From Albifimbria verrucaria (lineage: Eukaryota; Ascomycota; Sordariomycetes; Hypocreales; Stachybotryaceae): 64,000 bases of DNA. The stretch covers positions 4,588,001-4,652,000 of the forward strand of contig JAHREC010000009.1 of assembly GCA_020081605.1 (NCBI GenBank), written 5' to 3'. Positions 48,696 to 60,613 of this stretch are shown here, piece after piece (the first letter of the stretch is position 1; each line of letters opens with the position of its first letter). Made by a program: the position numbers and the translations under genes. The notes beneath the pieces are model-generated. The model did not search any database and was not told the origin of the DNA. It worked only from the letters and a program-made list of their open reading frames with translations.

Positions 48696-51369
48696 ATGGC
48701 GTCGCGTTCGATATCACAATCCTCCGGAACAGCGACGGTTGTCCATAGGCCTGCGCATGCCACAGCGGGACCCAGCAAAGCCTCGCAATATTTCGGGGAC
48801 CACTTGCGGTCCTTTACCCCTCGAAAAGTAGAAGACGAGAGTGTCCTCGACTCAGGATACGGTTCGCAAGATAGCTCACAGGTTGCGACGCCTGATCGGC
48901 TCGGCGCCAGTGAAAGTGGCAGCCTTCCTAAAGATCGTGGCATAGAACTTCAACTATCAAAGACCAAGACTTTGATAGCATTCAACACTGGAATTGATGA
49001 GCTATACACGACTCGCTTCTATTCCATTCAACCAACTATTGAGTCCCTCTTGCTGCAGTACGTCAAACGAAAGTCGTTCCTTAGGAGCACCGGGCGCCAT
49101 AAGCCCATGGTCATTCGGCTCTTGCTGCTAGGAAACACGGAGCTCGACGCCAAACCACATATTGTGGTTTTCTGCGCCCCAGAAATGAGGAAGCGGGTGC
49201 AGCATTTCTTTGATACAGACGAGATTGTAAAAGCCCACTATAAGCCCGAAGAGAAGACCCTACCGTCGTTCGATGTAGCTGTCTGCGGGTGTGCGCCACA
49301 GCTCAGGAACGGAGAGGTTTGTGTTGAAGTCTTTTGCGATTCAACCATCGACGATGATCTAGATAAGGGCTTCAGCTACAAGACGACATTAGACAGTACT
49401 TTCTGTGGTACCCCGGTTCACATCCAAGCAAATGACAAGATCAGAAACGCAACGCTTGGAGGTCTTGTCAAGCTGGAGTACGCCAATGGAGAATCGAAGC
49501 TATGCGGTCTTATAGCCGGGCATGTCGTGCGTGAGTGCCTAGAGAAGACGGACGAACAAAGCCTACCCGGTGAGGGATCTGATGTTGATGACAGCGGTTC
49601 GGTAGATTCATATATCTCCAACTCGGACTCAGACTGGAGCAAATCTGATTCGGAGGGAACTCTCGAGGTAGAAGTGGGTTCGCAGGCTGGTACCGAAGGA
49701 GCCAATGGTGCTGACAGTGACTCGAACTCATGGGCTTTTAAGCACTCGCAGGCTCTTGGAGATATACTCATGCAAGGTGATGATAAGAAGCAGCCGCCGA
49801 GGGGTTCCTTAGATTGGGCTCTGGTCAACATCAAAGAGTACAAGCCCAACCTACTGCCGGCATTTATGTTTCGAGACAACCTGGACCAGTGGAGTGCAGG
49901 AATTACAAAATGGCGTTTGCAATCACCTGCTGCCTCTAAGAGCTTGTCAGAGGAAAGGGTGGTCTTGATGTGTGGTTCCAGTGGTCCCAAGTTTGGGCAC
50001 CTGGCGTCTCAACCTGCCAGGATTCTTGTTGATCCTGGTGATTCATTCGCTGATGCTTATATGGTCATTTTAGATGGAGGTGATGGTATGAAAGATTCAC
50101 CAGATTCCCTCAGTGTCGAAAACTATGCTGACTAGGTATTAGGGCTTGTTGATGGTGATTCCGGCTCCTGGGTGGTGACTGAAGACACCCAACAAGTGAT
50201 CGGCCACGTTGTAGCCACGGATCCATTAGGGGCAGGTTACATCATTCCCCTTTGTGACATCTTCGACGACATTCAGAAATCCTTGGGTGTGCTTGCTGTC
50301 GGCCTTCCATCAGTTGAGGACATTAAGGCGGCTGAATCCATAATCGAGCAAGAAATGGTGCGTTACAAAGAGCCACAGGATTATCGAGGTATCAGAGATG
50401 AGGACCGCCCCTTCGCGATTCCATCAAGGCTACTGCCAGGGCGCAATCGACTTCTCCAATCCGGACAGCAAGCTTCCGCCCTCCAACCCCAGAGGAGGAT
50501 AACGTGGTGCAAGTGGTTCCAAAGGCCAGGGATCAGAAGACTGTGCGATGGTCAACTTTTGATCCAACGCCTCCACAGTCCAGCGCATCTTCTAACAGTA
50601 GCCGGGATAGCAGAAGACGAGAGAAAAGTTATCACACAACCAGACATGGCGAAGTCACCCTAAATCAATCTTCAGCTAAAGAAGAATACCGCGATAGGAT
50701 CACAAGAGCCAGGGACCAGAAGAAAGAGGAGCCACTTAGGTCGGAGAGGGTTGTTCTCGTAGATCCACCGCCAGCGGTACGCAGGCCACGCTTTGCTGGT
50801 TCACACAGCAAGGACGACACCATGAGCCACGATTCTGGATACTCCAGTTACAGCGGTAGCTCAAGTAACTCGCCCAACTACATGGATATCGATTTAACAA
50901 GCGACATAATCGATATCTCCTCAACCCGATCAAGAACATCCAGACCCAGAGTACAGATCGTAGTCGACGAGCCACCTCGGAAAATATCGGACATAAGGAT
51001 GGAACGTATGCAGGCAAGAATTATGGCAGCCAACGCAGAGATCGCCGCAAGGCCTGCAGTACCACCTCCTCCGCGACCTCGTAGGGTACGAGGTTCTGTA
51101 GCCACTGACGCGCCAGAAAGAGAGACAGGACGGAGACGATCGAGAGGGCACTTCAGGACGTTGCAGACCGTGTACGGGGATTTGACAGGAAGCTCAAGAC
51201 AGAAAGAACCTCAAAACCTATTCGAGAAGAAGAGGGAGAGGACGATGGAGAGGAAGCACAGCGACAGAGATTGATGGAGGGCCTGGTGCCTAGGTGGGGG
51301 ACTACGGTTAGACCAGGATCTCGTCGTCAGAGGGCACCTTATGAGGATGGTGTTTATAGGTGGGAATAA
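48696..51369 (+). CDS. Multidomain protein with trypsin-like serine protease fold
   Basis: About 872 residues after correction. Residues 1-85 are disordered. A globular part of about 190 residues (VIRLLLLGNTELDAKPHIVV and following) precedes a chymotrypsin-like domain. A complete triad can be read: His276 in CGLIAGHVV, Asp373 in SLDWALVNI and Ser470 in VDGDSGSWVV. An acidic Ser/Asp-rich insert (about 285-350) separates His and Asp. The domain closes with QQVIGHVVATDPLGAGYIIP. The C-terminal ~330 residues are basic and disordered and end APYEDGVYRWE. One intron at 50086-50142, placed just before the Ser motif. Deletions near 50411 and between 51085 and 51135 hide this tail in the raw frame. 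The tail could be a separate gene, but the corrected frames join without a stop. Confidence 0.78.
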
Positions 51370-51846
51370 TTGTTAGAGCATGTCTGATGATAGTTCGGAA
51401 GGGGAGTTCGAACGGGTTTCTCGTATAAAACCCAAGAAAAAAACGTCAAGGTGTTTTGTTCGGACAGACTTATAAGTTAATACAATGAATTGCTTTGTCA
51501 AGCTAGTTGTAGATATCAAAGTGCCACGACAAGCCAGTTTATGCGAAAAGAAGAGATGTACAAGCGAAGTCTATTCATATATTCAAGCATTCAACCTAGG
51601 CTAAAACTTTGGGCATAAATATAGACCAGAGTGAGAACTTTGCGATTCTTGAACGTATGACTGCAACTTGGTTCCTAACCTAGATTCCAGTCTTGCCAGT
51701 CTCTATGATTAGGCGATAAAGAACCACGCAGCCATATACGATTTCATAGGATGATAAGCTTGAATTAAGTGGATCATCCAATAATTGCAATGGGTCTATG
51801 AATGCGCTGCAATTTGGAGAAAGTTGAAGCAATGTAAGTGGCGGCT

Positions 51847-52071
51847 ATGCCTGACAGGGTCGTCCACGCTCCCAAAGACGGCACCTCAACCCGCAACGCC
51901 ACGCTCTGGGCAACAAATCACGAAGATCTGGCAAAATATCCGGAATCTGTGGGGTTTCTTTCCGGTGTCGATCAGTGGCCTGATTTCTCTCTGGCTGACG
52001 ATAAAATGCACAAGCTGGGGCCTGCAGCCAGCCCCGTCAGCGTCACCTGCCTGAAGCATTTCTCAGTGTAA
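51847..52071 (+). CDS. Possible small protein, unsupported
   Basis: A 74-codon frame starting MPDRVVHAPKDGTSTRNA and containing DLAKYPESVGFLSGVDQWPD. Its composition is balanced and looks protein-like, unlike nearby shadow frames. I recognise no family, there is no intron evidence and no clear promoter. It may be a small protein, a remnant exon, or chance. Confidence 0.25.
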   Translation: MPDRVVHAPKDGTSTRNATLWATNHEDLAKYPESVGFLSGVDQWPDFSLADDKMHKLGPAASPVSVTCLKHFSV

Positions 52072-52831
52072 ACATGACGGCTGAACTTTTGCATATTCGT
52101 TATCTTTGAGGTTTCTATTGGTTGTCTTACAAGTGAGGGAAAATGTTGCCTAAGGTATTTGTTATGCTAGGATGCTGTATCTCTTGTGCCACACTACTAT
52201 CTATGGTGCTCAGGTGTCGTGTTTGAATTTTTACTTGGGTTTTCGTTGCGAAGCCGGAGAGATCAAATTATCAATGTCTACGGTTGTATATTGATGCTGT
52301 AGTTCGTAGTAATTGTACATACTTCTACGCGTGTCGTGCTAGGCTCATTACACAGCTCAATTGCATTGCACTAAAGCTGGTGTAACAAGCGCTTGGTGCT
52401 TCGAAGTTTACCTCTGGGACACAGCTTTGACCAGCACAGTCATCTCTAGACGCAAGGAGGTCCGTACGTACATCCACTTTGCCGAGTCGCCTGGCTTGGG
52501 TAAGGTAACGGCACAACAGACGTCCACGTGTTCGCTTCGTCGATGCTACACCTGAGGGTAAGGGCTCGGTGCAGCAGATCTGGCCGAAGCTGGAGAGGGA
52601 ACAGGTAGATGAAAGAAAATAAGAATAGGCGAGAGTCATGGGACCGATTCGGGAACCTGCAATGAAACCCAGATATCCCACGCGAGGCCTGGGATGGCAC
52701 CCTAGCACTTACCGATATCGAATGCATGCATTGGAACCGGTGTGAGCCCCATGCTTTGAACAAATTGAGATGGACAAGCTTGGTCCGAGAGCTGCTCTGG
52801 ATTTTCCCAAGGCGAGATGTCCGACTCGAGC

Positions 52832-52859
52832 CGTGCACTGGACCTCTGACCAGTGCACG
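52832..52859. repeat. Inverted repeat with 10-bp perfect arms
   Basis: CGTGCACTGG and CCAGTGCACG flank an eight-base loop. A repeat this good is expected about once by chance in a window of this size, so no function is claimed. Confidence 0.6.
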
Positions 52860-53476
52860 CTGTCGGAGAGAGAAAGACAGGAATGCATTGATACTGAAAT
52901 TGTGCCGGCAAAGGGCAAGGTCGCAACTAGAAGGGTGGCGTCAGAGGTAGAGCTAGAGCCGGTCTGACAGGCCGCAATAGGACAGACTGGCTGAGGGTTT
53001 CTTCACAAGCAGGAAAAATTGCAGTGAAACTGGCTCGCACATGGGGAAAAAAAAGCAGACGAGGTGACGAGGTGACGAGCAACTATCCCAGCGTCTAGTG
53101 TAGTCGGGAGGCAGCCAACCCGTGCCCCCACCAAACCAGGTTTCGAGCAAACTCAAGGGTCCCAGAGGTCAGGGCAGATCCTCCCAATACATAACTCTCT
53201 CGTAAACAACATGGTGTCTGATTGGCCGTGAGCCATTTTCGTCGTCGCAGCAGACAGGGCCATCGACGGCAGAGACAGCCGACCGCTAGTTGGTTAGCCC
53301 CATTGCCCGTTTTGGGTTTGTTACTCAACCATCATTTGATCAAGCATTTGCCAAGTGATGCTGATATCCGCCCAAGATGGACCTTGCCGGCCCTAGCATG
53401 CAGGAAGGGCTGCCTCCCAAGCCTCCCCTTCAGCCGCCACCAAGCGCCCGTTGCGAGGCAGCGGACAAAAGTGCAT

Positions 53477-53510
53477 GCGTGTGTGTGCGTATGTGTGCGT
53501 GTGTGCGCGT
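53477..53510. repeat. GT/GC-rich alternating run
   Basis: A purine-pyrimidine alternating stretch of GTGTGTGCG-type units about 370 bp upstream of the ATPase start. It is a possible Z-DNA-forming microsatellite. Confidence 0.7.
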
Positions 53511-53710
53511 TGGTCGCCGTACCCGTGGGTGAGGCAAGCTATCCTGCTTCCTGCTTCCTGCTCCTGCGTGACAGGCTAGCTAGGCCCCCTCCCTTCCGAT
53601 ATGAGGGAAAAGTTTGATCTGCTCCTGTAGCCATTGGGTTAGGGACGGATGATGCCCTGCAGGAAATTGTGGGATGGGTATTATTGTTATGAGGTGAAAG
53701 GGCTTTGCAT

Positions 53711-53738
53711 TTGCCTTACCTTGCCTGGCCTGGCCTCC
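53711..53738. repeat. TTGCC / TGGCC pentamer run
   Basis: A short degenerate pentamer repeat about 135 bp upstream of the ATPase start codon, in the same unit family as the repeats at 23801 and 33581. Confidence 0.65.
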
Positions 53739-53872
53739 CATGGCCGATCGCGTGAGTATAAGAGGCGAGGGCACCTCGAAGGTCTGCTCTCACCTCACCG
53801 ACACTCGACCTCCTTTGTTTCTTGATTAGTTTCTGCTCTCCGAGCTTTCTCTTTCATCCTTAGCCAAGTGAC

Positions 53873-56800
53873 ATGGCCACTCAGGAGGCTCCCGAGCCGG
53901 AGCAGGACCGGGACTTGCGCATCACGTTCCAGGAGTCTGGCCGTGATGAGACTGACGCGTCAGGCACTGGCCGTGGTCGCCGCGGCCGTGGCGACCAGTC
54001 TCGCGCGCGGTCTCGAAGCCGTGCCTCCAGCCGTCGTAGCTCGAGAAGCCGTCCGCCTCCGCCGACGCGGTATGGTGGCGTGCAGATTGAGTACCGCACC
54101 CTCTCCATCCACGTCTCTGAGTCTCGCCACCAAGAGCCAGACTCTTCTGACGATCTAAAATCTCCTTCCAAGAAGGACAACACGGACTACTTCGCCAACA
54201 TTACCTACCATGAGCTTGACAAGGACGCTGTCTGTCAGCAGCTCAATGTCTCTGCCAAGGAAGGTCTGTCCAGCAACGCTGTGGCCATCCGTCTGGAGCG
54301 TGACGGCAAGAACACCTTGCCGCAGCCAAAGACAAACTACTTCAAGAAGATCATCAGCTACATCTTTGGTGGATTCTGCTCCGTACTGTGGGTTGGTGTG
54401 ATTGTCTTCTTCATCTGCTGGCGCCCGCTCAGCAACCCCCTTCCCCAACCAACCTGGCTCTCGCTATCCTCGTCCTCATCGTCATCCTCCTACAGGCAGT
54501 CTTCAATGCCTTCTCTGACTGGTCTACTTCACGCACGATGAAGTCCATCGTGGACCTTCTCCCATCGGAGACCCAAGTTATGCGTGACGGTGAGATGGTC
54601 AGCGTGCCTGCCACGGAGCTCGTTGCTGGTGACATTGTTCGCCTGACCATGGGCAACAAGGTGCCTGCCGATCTGCGACTTCTGGAGCACTCGGGAGACA
54701 TCCGCTTCGATCGCTCCATGCTCACTGGTGAATCAGAGGAGATTGAAGGTGCCATCGATGTGACAGACCCCAACTTCTTGGAGACCCGTAACATTGCTCT
54801 CATGGGAACCATGGTCGTCAACGGCAGCGGTGTCGGAATCGTTGTTTTAACTGGCCATCGTTCCGTCATGGGACGTATTGCACAAGCCATGGGCGATGTC
54901 AAGGAAGTCCCTACCCTTATTCAGCTGGAGATTACACGATTTGTCAAGATCATCGTTTGCTTGACTGTTGTTCTTGCTCTTCTGATTGTCTTCACCTGGG
55001 TCGGATGGCTGCGCAAGGCTCACCCCGGTTTCCTGGACGTCGTTGCCATGCTGAACAATGTTATGGGCTGCGTGGTAGCCTTCATCCCTGAGGGTATGCC
55101 CATTGGTGTCTCACTCACACTGATGATGGTTGCACGACGCATGAAGGCTGTCAACATCCTGCCAAAGGGTCTCTCTACTGTCGAGACCCTGGGCTGTGTG
55201 AATGTCATTTGCTCAGACAAGACTGGTACCCTCACTCAGAACCTGATGACGGTCGCTTCTGCAGCTTTCGCAGACAAGCCCTCGTCGCCGCAGCAAGTCC
55301 ATGAATCCATCGCATCAGCTGAACCAAGCAAGGCTATACAGAAGCTGCACACAGCATCGGTCCTGTGCAATGACGCCACCTTTGATCCCACATCCATCCA
55401 CCTGCCTGTCCAAGATCGCACTGTCAAGGGCAATGCAACTGATGCCGCAGTCCTCCGTTTCGCCTCTCAGAATGATGCTGCCGACAAGCTCAAGGCAGAG
55501 TACAAGCGCGCTCACACTATCCCTTTCAACTCCAAGAACAAGTGGATGCTGACAATGTACCTTCTGGAGCCATCCGAGAAACCCACTTACCAAGTCTACA
55601 TGAAGGGTGCCCCAGATGTGCTTTTCCCATCATGCACTCACTACTGGTCTGCTCGGGATGATTGCGTTCTTCCTATTGATGCGGCTGCTCGATCGGCCCT
55701 CAAGGCGACGCAAGATGCACTCTCCAACAATGCCGAGCGTGTCATTATGCTTTGTGAGAAGACCGTTACCCCAAACAACTACCCCGGAGTCAATGCTTTC
55801 AGCGATGAAATCTCCAAGACTGCTTTGGAAGGCCTGACCGTGATTGGTATCCTTGGTATCATTGATCCACCCCGCCCAGAGGCCGTCTTCACTGTTGCTG
55901 AGGTTCGTCGTGCTGGTGCCCGTTTCATGATGGTCACCGGTGACTACGGTCTGACTGCTACTGCTATTGCCCGCAACATCGGTATCTTCACCCGCGAAGC
56001 TCGCCCAGACACGATTGACTCTATGAGAACCAACCCGGATCTGTCTGTTGGTAGCCTGAAGCAAGATAGGCAGAATGGCGGCGGTCGGGCTTTACTGGTC
56101 GAGGGTTCAGAAGTTCTGGGTCTCATTGACGAGGACTGGGACTTGGTATGCGAATATGAAGAGGTTGTCTTTGCACGTACCACTCCCGAACAGAAGCTGC
56201 GTATTGTCAACGAGTAAGAGCACCTGCACCATCATTTGTATGCATGTCACTAACAAAGTCACAGATTCCGTCAACGCGACAACGTTGTAGCAGTCACTGG
56301 TGATGGTGTCAACGATGCCCCAGCTCTGCGCGCAGCCGACGTCGGTGTGGCTATTGTCACAGGAAGTGACGTTGCCATTGAAGCTTCCGACCTGGTTTTG
56401 CTCGATAGGTTCGACTCCATCATCGACGCCATCCGCCTTGGTCGTCTTGTGTTCCAGAACTTGCAAAAGGTCATTGCCTATCTGCTCCCCGCCGGTTCAT
56501 GGTCTGAGATCTGGCCCGTCATTCTCAACGTCTTCTTTGGCGTGCCTCTTCCGCTGTCCTCATTCCTCATGATCATCATTTGCGTCTTCACAGATTTGTT
56601 CCTCTCGTTGTCACTCATCATGGAAAAGGCCGAATTCGACCTCCTTTCTCTTCCGCCACGTAACCACAAGCGCGACCATCTTATCAACATGCGCATCTAC
56701 GGACAGGCATACCTGTTCACCGGTTTCATGGAGACATGCACAGCGCACGCCATGTACTTCTTGTATCTGTGGAAATACGCACGCATTCCCATCAAGGATC

Positions 56801-57210
56801 TCTTCTTCCTGTATGAGGGCTACACGGACGGCTTTTACGGATACACAATGGACGAGCTGCTGGCCTTCAACTACACGGGACAATGCGTGTACTTTGTGAC
56901 GCTCGTCTTCCTGCAGTGGGGTAACATCCTCGCTGTACGCAACCGAAAGCTGAGCATTGTCCAGGCTGATCCGTTCAGAAAGGAGCGACGCAACCCTTGG
57001 CTGCTGCTGGGAATGGTCATCAGTCTTGTCATTGCCATCTTCGTCACGGAAGTGCCAGGCATTCAGACACTGTTTGGCACTGCTTCGGTCCCTATTGAGT
57101 TTTGGTTGATTCCGATTCCTCTGGCACTGGGTATTCTGCTGATGGATGAGATGCGCAAACTGCTCGTGAGGACGTTTCCAAACGGACCTATTGCTCGGGT
57201 CGCTTGGTAA
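53873..57210 (+). CDS. P-type cation ATPase, fungal IIC (Na+/K+-ATPase alpha-like)
   Basis: A full-length P2-type ATPase of about 1095 residues, probably exporting or exchanging Na+/K+ at a cellular membrane. A basic Arg/Ser-repeat N-terminus precedes the cation_ATPase_N segment ([20 protein letters not shown]). Key motifs: actuator [11 protein letters not shown]4 [12 protein letters not shown], phosphorylation site [11 protein letters not shown] with Asp449, nucleotide-site [28 protein letters not shown] and hinge [17 protein letters not shown]. Ten membrane helices fit the hydropathy, and the C-terminus has the IIC segment [15 protein letters not shown]. One 51-nt intron at 56214-56264. One deletion near 54437, inside the first membrane helix pair, splits the raw frame. 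Ion specificity is inference from class. Confidence 0.92.
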
Positions 57211-57769
57211 ATAGAAATGTTACATTGTGTAACTCAATGAATTATTAGTTGAATTGATTTTTTTTCAATGATGAATTTTGGGGATGATCTTCGATTGAGT
57301 TTTTGGTGAATCTTTGCGTTGATCCTGCATATGATCATAGTGATATGATGAACATGGCATGAATTGTTCCTTACCTTGGAATCTCGATCGTCTTGTCTTG
57401 GACATGAGCTGGTGAGGTCCACGTGACCACATCGATGATGACAAACGCAGCAACGCCCCAGGCTCCCAGCTGCTTATCGATAACGGAATCCTTGACCCTT
57501 GCACTTGTTACAGCACCTACCCTGCCTAGACTTGCCTCATCGCCAGATAGTTGGAGTCAGACCGATAGACCTGATGGGCGGCATACCATAGCTCATTTGG
57601 ATGGCATGAACCCTCCCACCTACATACTCGGACTTAAAGGATCGTGCCCCTATAGATTCATAATCACCATGTATTCTTCATAGACACGCCGCCAGAATAT
57701 TCTTCTCTGCCCTTACGTCACTTAACGCCTCACGGACTTATCACAACCTCTTATCGCTTTGCCTCCATC
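57211..57769. other. ATPase-HRT3 intergenic region
   Basis: 559 bp between tandem genes, AT-rich at first (ATPase 3' end), then the HRT3 promoter. No coding feature. Confidence 0.6.
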
Positions 57770-59442
57770 ATGGACGCCAAGCAACAAGGCCTCGATTCCG
57801 AGCTCGAGTCCTTCCGCGCCAAATGGCTTTCCGACCTGCGCACCAAGCGCGACGGTCAGGGCGAGGCCAGCCGTCAGCCTCAGTCTTCTGGAGCGTCGTC
57901 CTCGAGGCCGGCTCGCAAGGAAAAGGAGCTTCCAATCTCGTCATCATTGAAGAAAGCTCTTCCTGTAGATGACGATGGCGAGCACTTCCAGAGTCCGTCT
58001 TTTGACGCTCCACCTCTGCAGACCGAGGGTTCTTCAATAGATCATACCGTTCAAGGAGCCAAAGAGAAGCCGGTTTCCGCACTGGACCACTATGAAGCGG
58101 CAATGGAGAAGGAAGCCCAGGGCAACATGGGAGAGAGCTTGAAGTTGTACCGGATTGCCTACAAGGTGAGCATCAACTGGTTCTTACTCATTCATAACCT
58201 AGAATTCATCTAATCACAACCACAGCTTGATAACAGGGTTGACCGGAGATACCGGGAAAAGCACTTCCCGCCCTCCTCCACCACGGCTTCCAAGCCTTCT
58301 CAGGCCGGCGCTTCTTCCGCGTCGCAGCCGGGGCAGCCCGGAGCTGGCTCCGAGGCCCCTGCTCCGCAGTCTATGCGCGACCTCATTGCTAGCTTCTCAG
58401 ACCTCAAGATCGAGGCTGTACTACCGGAGGTTGAGGGCATGCCCCAGCCGCCTTGTCCCATTTCAACTCTCCCTGATGAACTGCTTGTTCATATCATGCA
58501 AGACGTTGCGATAGACGACGTGGCCGACTTTGTACGTCTTTCACTTGTCTGTAAACATATGGCCTACATCGCTGCCACGGAACAGCGTATCTGGCGCCGC
58601 GTGTGCCTTGGCTCTGAGGTTGGCTTCTCAGCTATGCACTATCATTGGCAGACTGGCGTAGCTTGGGAGCCGCTTGACGATGTCATCACAGAAGAGGAGA
58701 GAGCACGCCAGATAGTGGCGGTACTGCGCTCGTCAGTCTGCGCGAACTCGAAGAACGACGGCTCGGCGAGAAGCTGCTGGTCACACGGTCTCTCGTTCCG
58801 GACGCCTACCCTACGTGGCAGAACATGTTCCGCTCCCGCCCACGCATACGCTTCAACGGCTGCTACATTAGTACTGTGAACTACATCCGTAGTGGTCAGA
58901 TGTCCACTAACCAGTCCACCTGGGGCGGCAGCCTTGTCCACATTGTCACGTACTACCGCTATCTGCGCTTCTTCCGTGATGGTACTGCCATCAGTCTGCT
59001 CACGACTGAAGAGCCAGGTGACGTTGTGCACCATCTTACCAGAGACTTGCTTCAATTACATCGCGGCGAAACAGCGGCCAGTGGTGGACATGGGCAGCGC
59101 GCACAGCACCACCACACCCATCTGCCCTCCGCGGTGATGCATCTCGCTCTGCGCGGTCGATGGCGCCTCTCATCAGCGCTGGACCACCCAGACGCAACGA
59201 ATCCACGCGAGCAAGAGGGCGATATTTACATCGAGACGGAAGGCGTAGGCCACAAGTACATGTACCGGATGGACCTCTCGCTGCGCAACCCGGGCAGTAC
59301 CAAGCAAGGCCGCAACAGGCGGTTGTTCTGGCGGGGTTTCTGGAGCCACAACCGCTTGACAGACGACTGGGCCGAGTTCACCCTCAAGAACGAGAAGCCC
59401 TTCTTCTTCAGCCGCGTCAAGAGCTACGGTGCTGGGAAATAA
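57770..59442 (+). CDS. hrt3: F-box protein HRT3 / Pof7 / FBXO9 type
   Basis: A substrate receptor for SCF ubiquitin ligases. The N-terminus has a microtubule-interacting/TPR-like helix pair (ALDHYEAAMEKEAQGNMGES then LKLYRIAYKLDNRVDRRYRE). The F-box is CPISTLPDELLVHIMQDVAI to RIWRRVC, about residues 220-265. The rest is the conserved HRT3 C-terminal domain: YPTWQNMFRSRPRIRFNGCY, RYLRFFRDGTAISLLTTEEP and NRRLFWRGFWSHNRLTDDWA. One intron at 58166-58225. One deletion near 58717 disrupts the helix after the F-box; restored length is about 537 residues. Confidence 0.9.
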
Positions 59443-60613
59443 AGCTCCCGCTTCTGCGAGCGTGCTACGGATATGGGAGCGGGTGTTTAACTTGAGCCGT
59501 CAGAGCGAAGCGCATGCCGATGAGCGACGAGGCAACGGAGTTATGGTGTTTTGGTTACATATATACAAGATAAACAAAGGATACATAGCAACCTCATGAA
59601 AGATGTCATCGGACCTATGCAATATACAATGGATTGCTTCTAGAAAACTAAACACCATACAGCGAGTGAGTCTAGCCAATGCACCAGCAGCTGATCAACA
59701 GGAGTAATGCTCTTTGCTCTTCGTCAACTTGGTATCATTCACACCCTCGCTTAACCTCGTATTCAGTACGCCTGGCGATTGCTCTCAGTCCAGGAACTTT
59801 GCTCCATACACGCCTCCCTTCGTGGCGTCAAGCTCTTCCCCACAGAATGTTGCTATTACCGGGCCTCTAGCCTCCCGAGCGTAGAACCACATGACATTGA
59901 CCCCCATTCCTGCGAATCATATGAATTGACGGGCCGTCGATTCTAGACGCCTCTTCTAAGCTGAGTCGAGAGCTGTCTCGCTACGTCAATGCGGTCTACG
60001 CTTTGACTGGCCCCGCACATGCTACGCGATATGAGATGAATAGGGGTCAGAAGAAACAAGTTTCTCTTCATTATGGATGAGTAGCTAATATTTGTTTGTC
60101 GTGATAGATTTCATGGTCTTCCCATTGACACAGGTTGTTTCCTCCAACGCCTCTAAATGAATAGTCATATAAGTTTGTAGATTAAAGACAAAAGAGAGTC
60201 CCATCAGTGAAAAATAGCAAGCCGCGCTTGATGCTGGTCAGTCCTATAAAATCACAATTCACATGAGATATTCCGCCCAAAAGTAAAAGGAAAACCATAG
60301 GTATTCTAGACTTGGATGATTAAGTCAGGAGCAGCCGCCCAGCAATGTTGTATGTGACGTTCTGAAAATGCCTCCCTCACCCGATGGTGATGCAATTAAT
60401 TATGCAGATACTCCAAGGGATGATCGCTCGCTCGAATTTCAAGGTAATTGATTTGCGTGGGTATCGATTCCGGAAAGCATTTGATGTTGTTGCTTCCCGA
60501 GGATGTGTAATTAGTACCTGGCATAAGGCCAAGGCCATTGTAAATGATAATAGCCAAGGTATGTTATGATGGAGCAACGACGTATCGTCGCCTTGTGATG
60601 TCGTGGTGGTTTT
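59443..60613. other. Convergent intergenic region
   Basis: 1.17 kb between converging genes, largely AT-rich. Only short frames, none with a feature. Confidence 0.6.

Larger units (their letters stand above)
51370..53872. other. 2.5 kb region upstream of the P-type ATPase
   Basis: Mostly non-coding. It contains a small frame at 51847-52071 (listed separately), an inverted repeat at 52832-52859, a GT-rich run at 53477-53510 and a TTGCC/TGGCC pentamer repeat at 53711-53738. The final ~500 bp should be the ATPase promoter. Confidence 0.5.

Noticed and set aside
52832..52859. Hairpin as a functional terminator or attachment site
   Set aside because: Ten-base arms with a short loop are expected about once by chance in 64 kb, and nothing nearby needs such an element.
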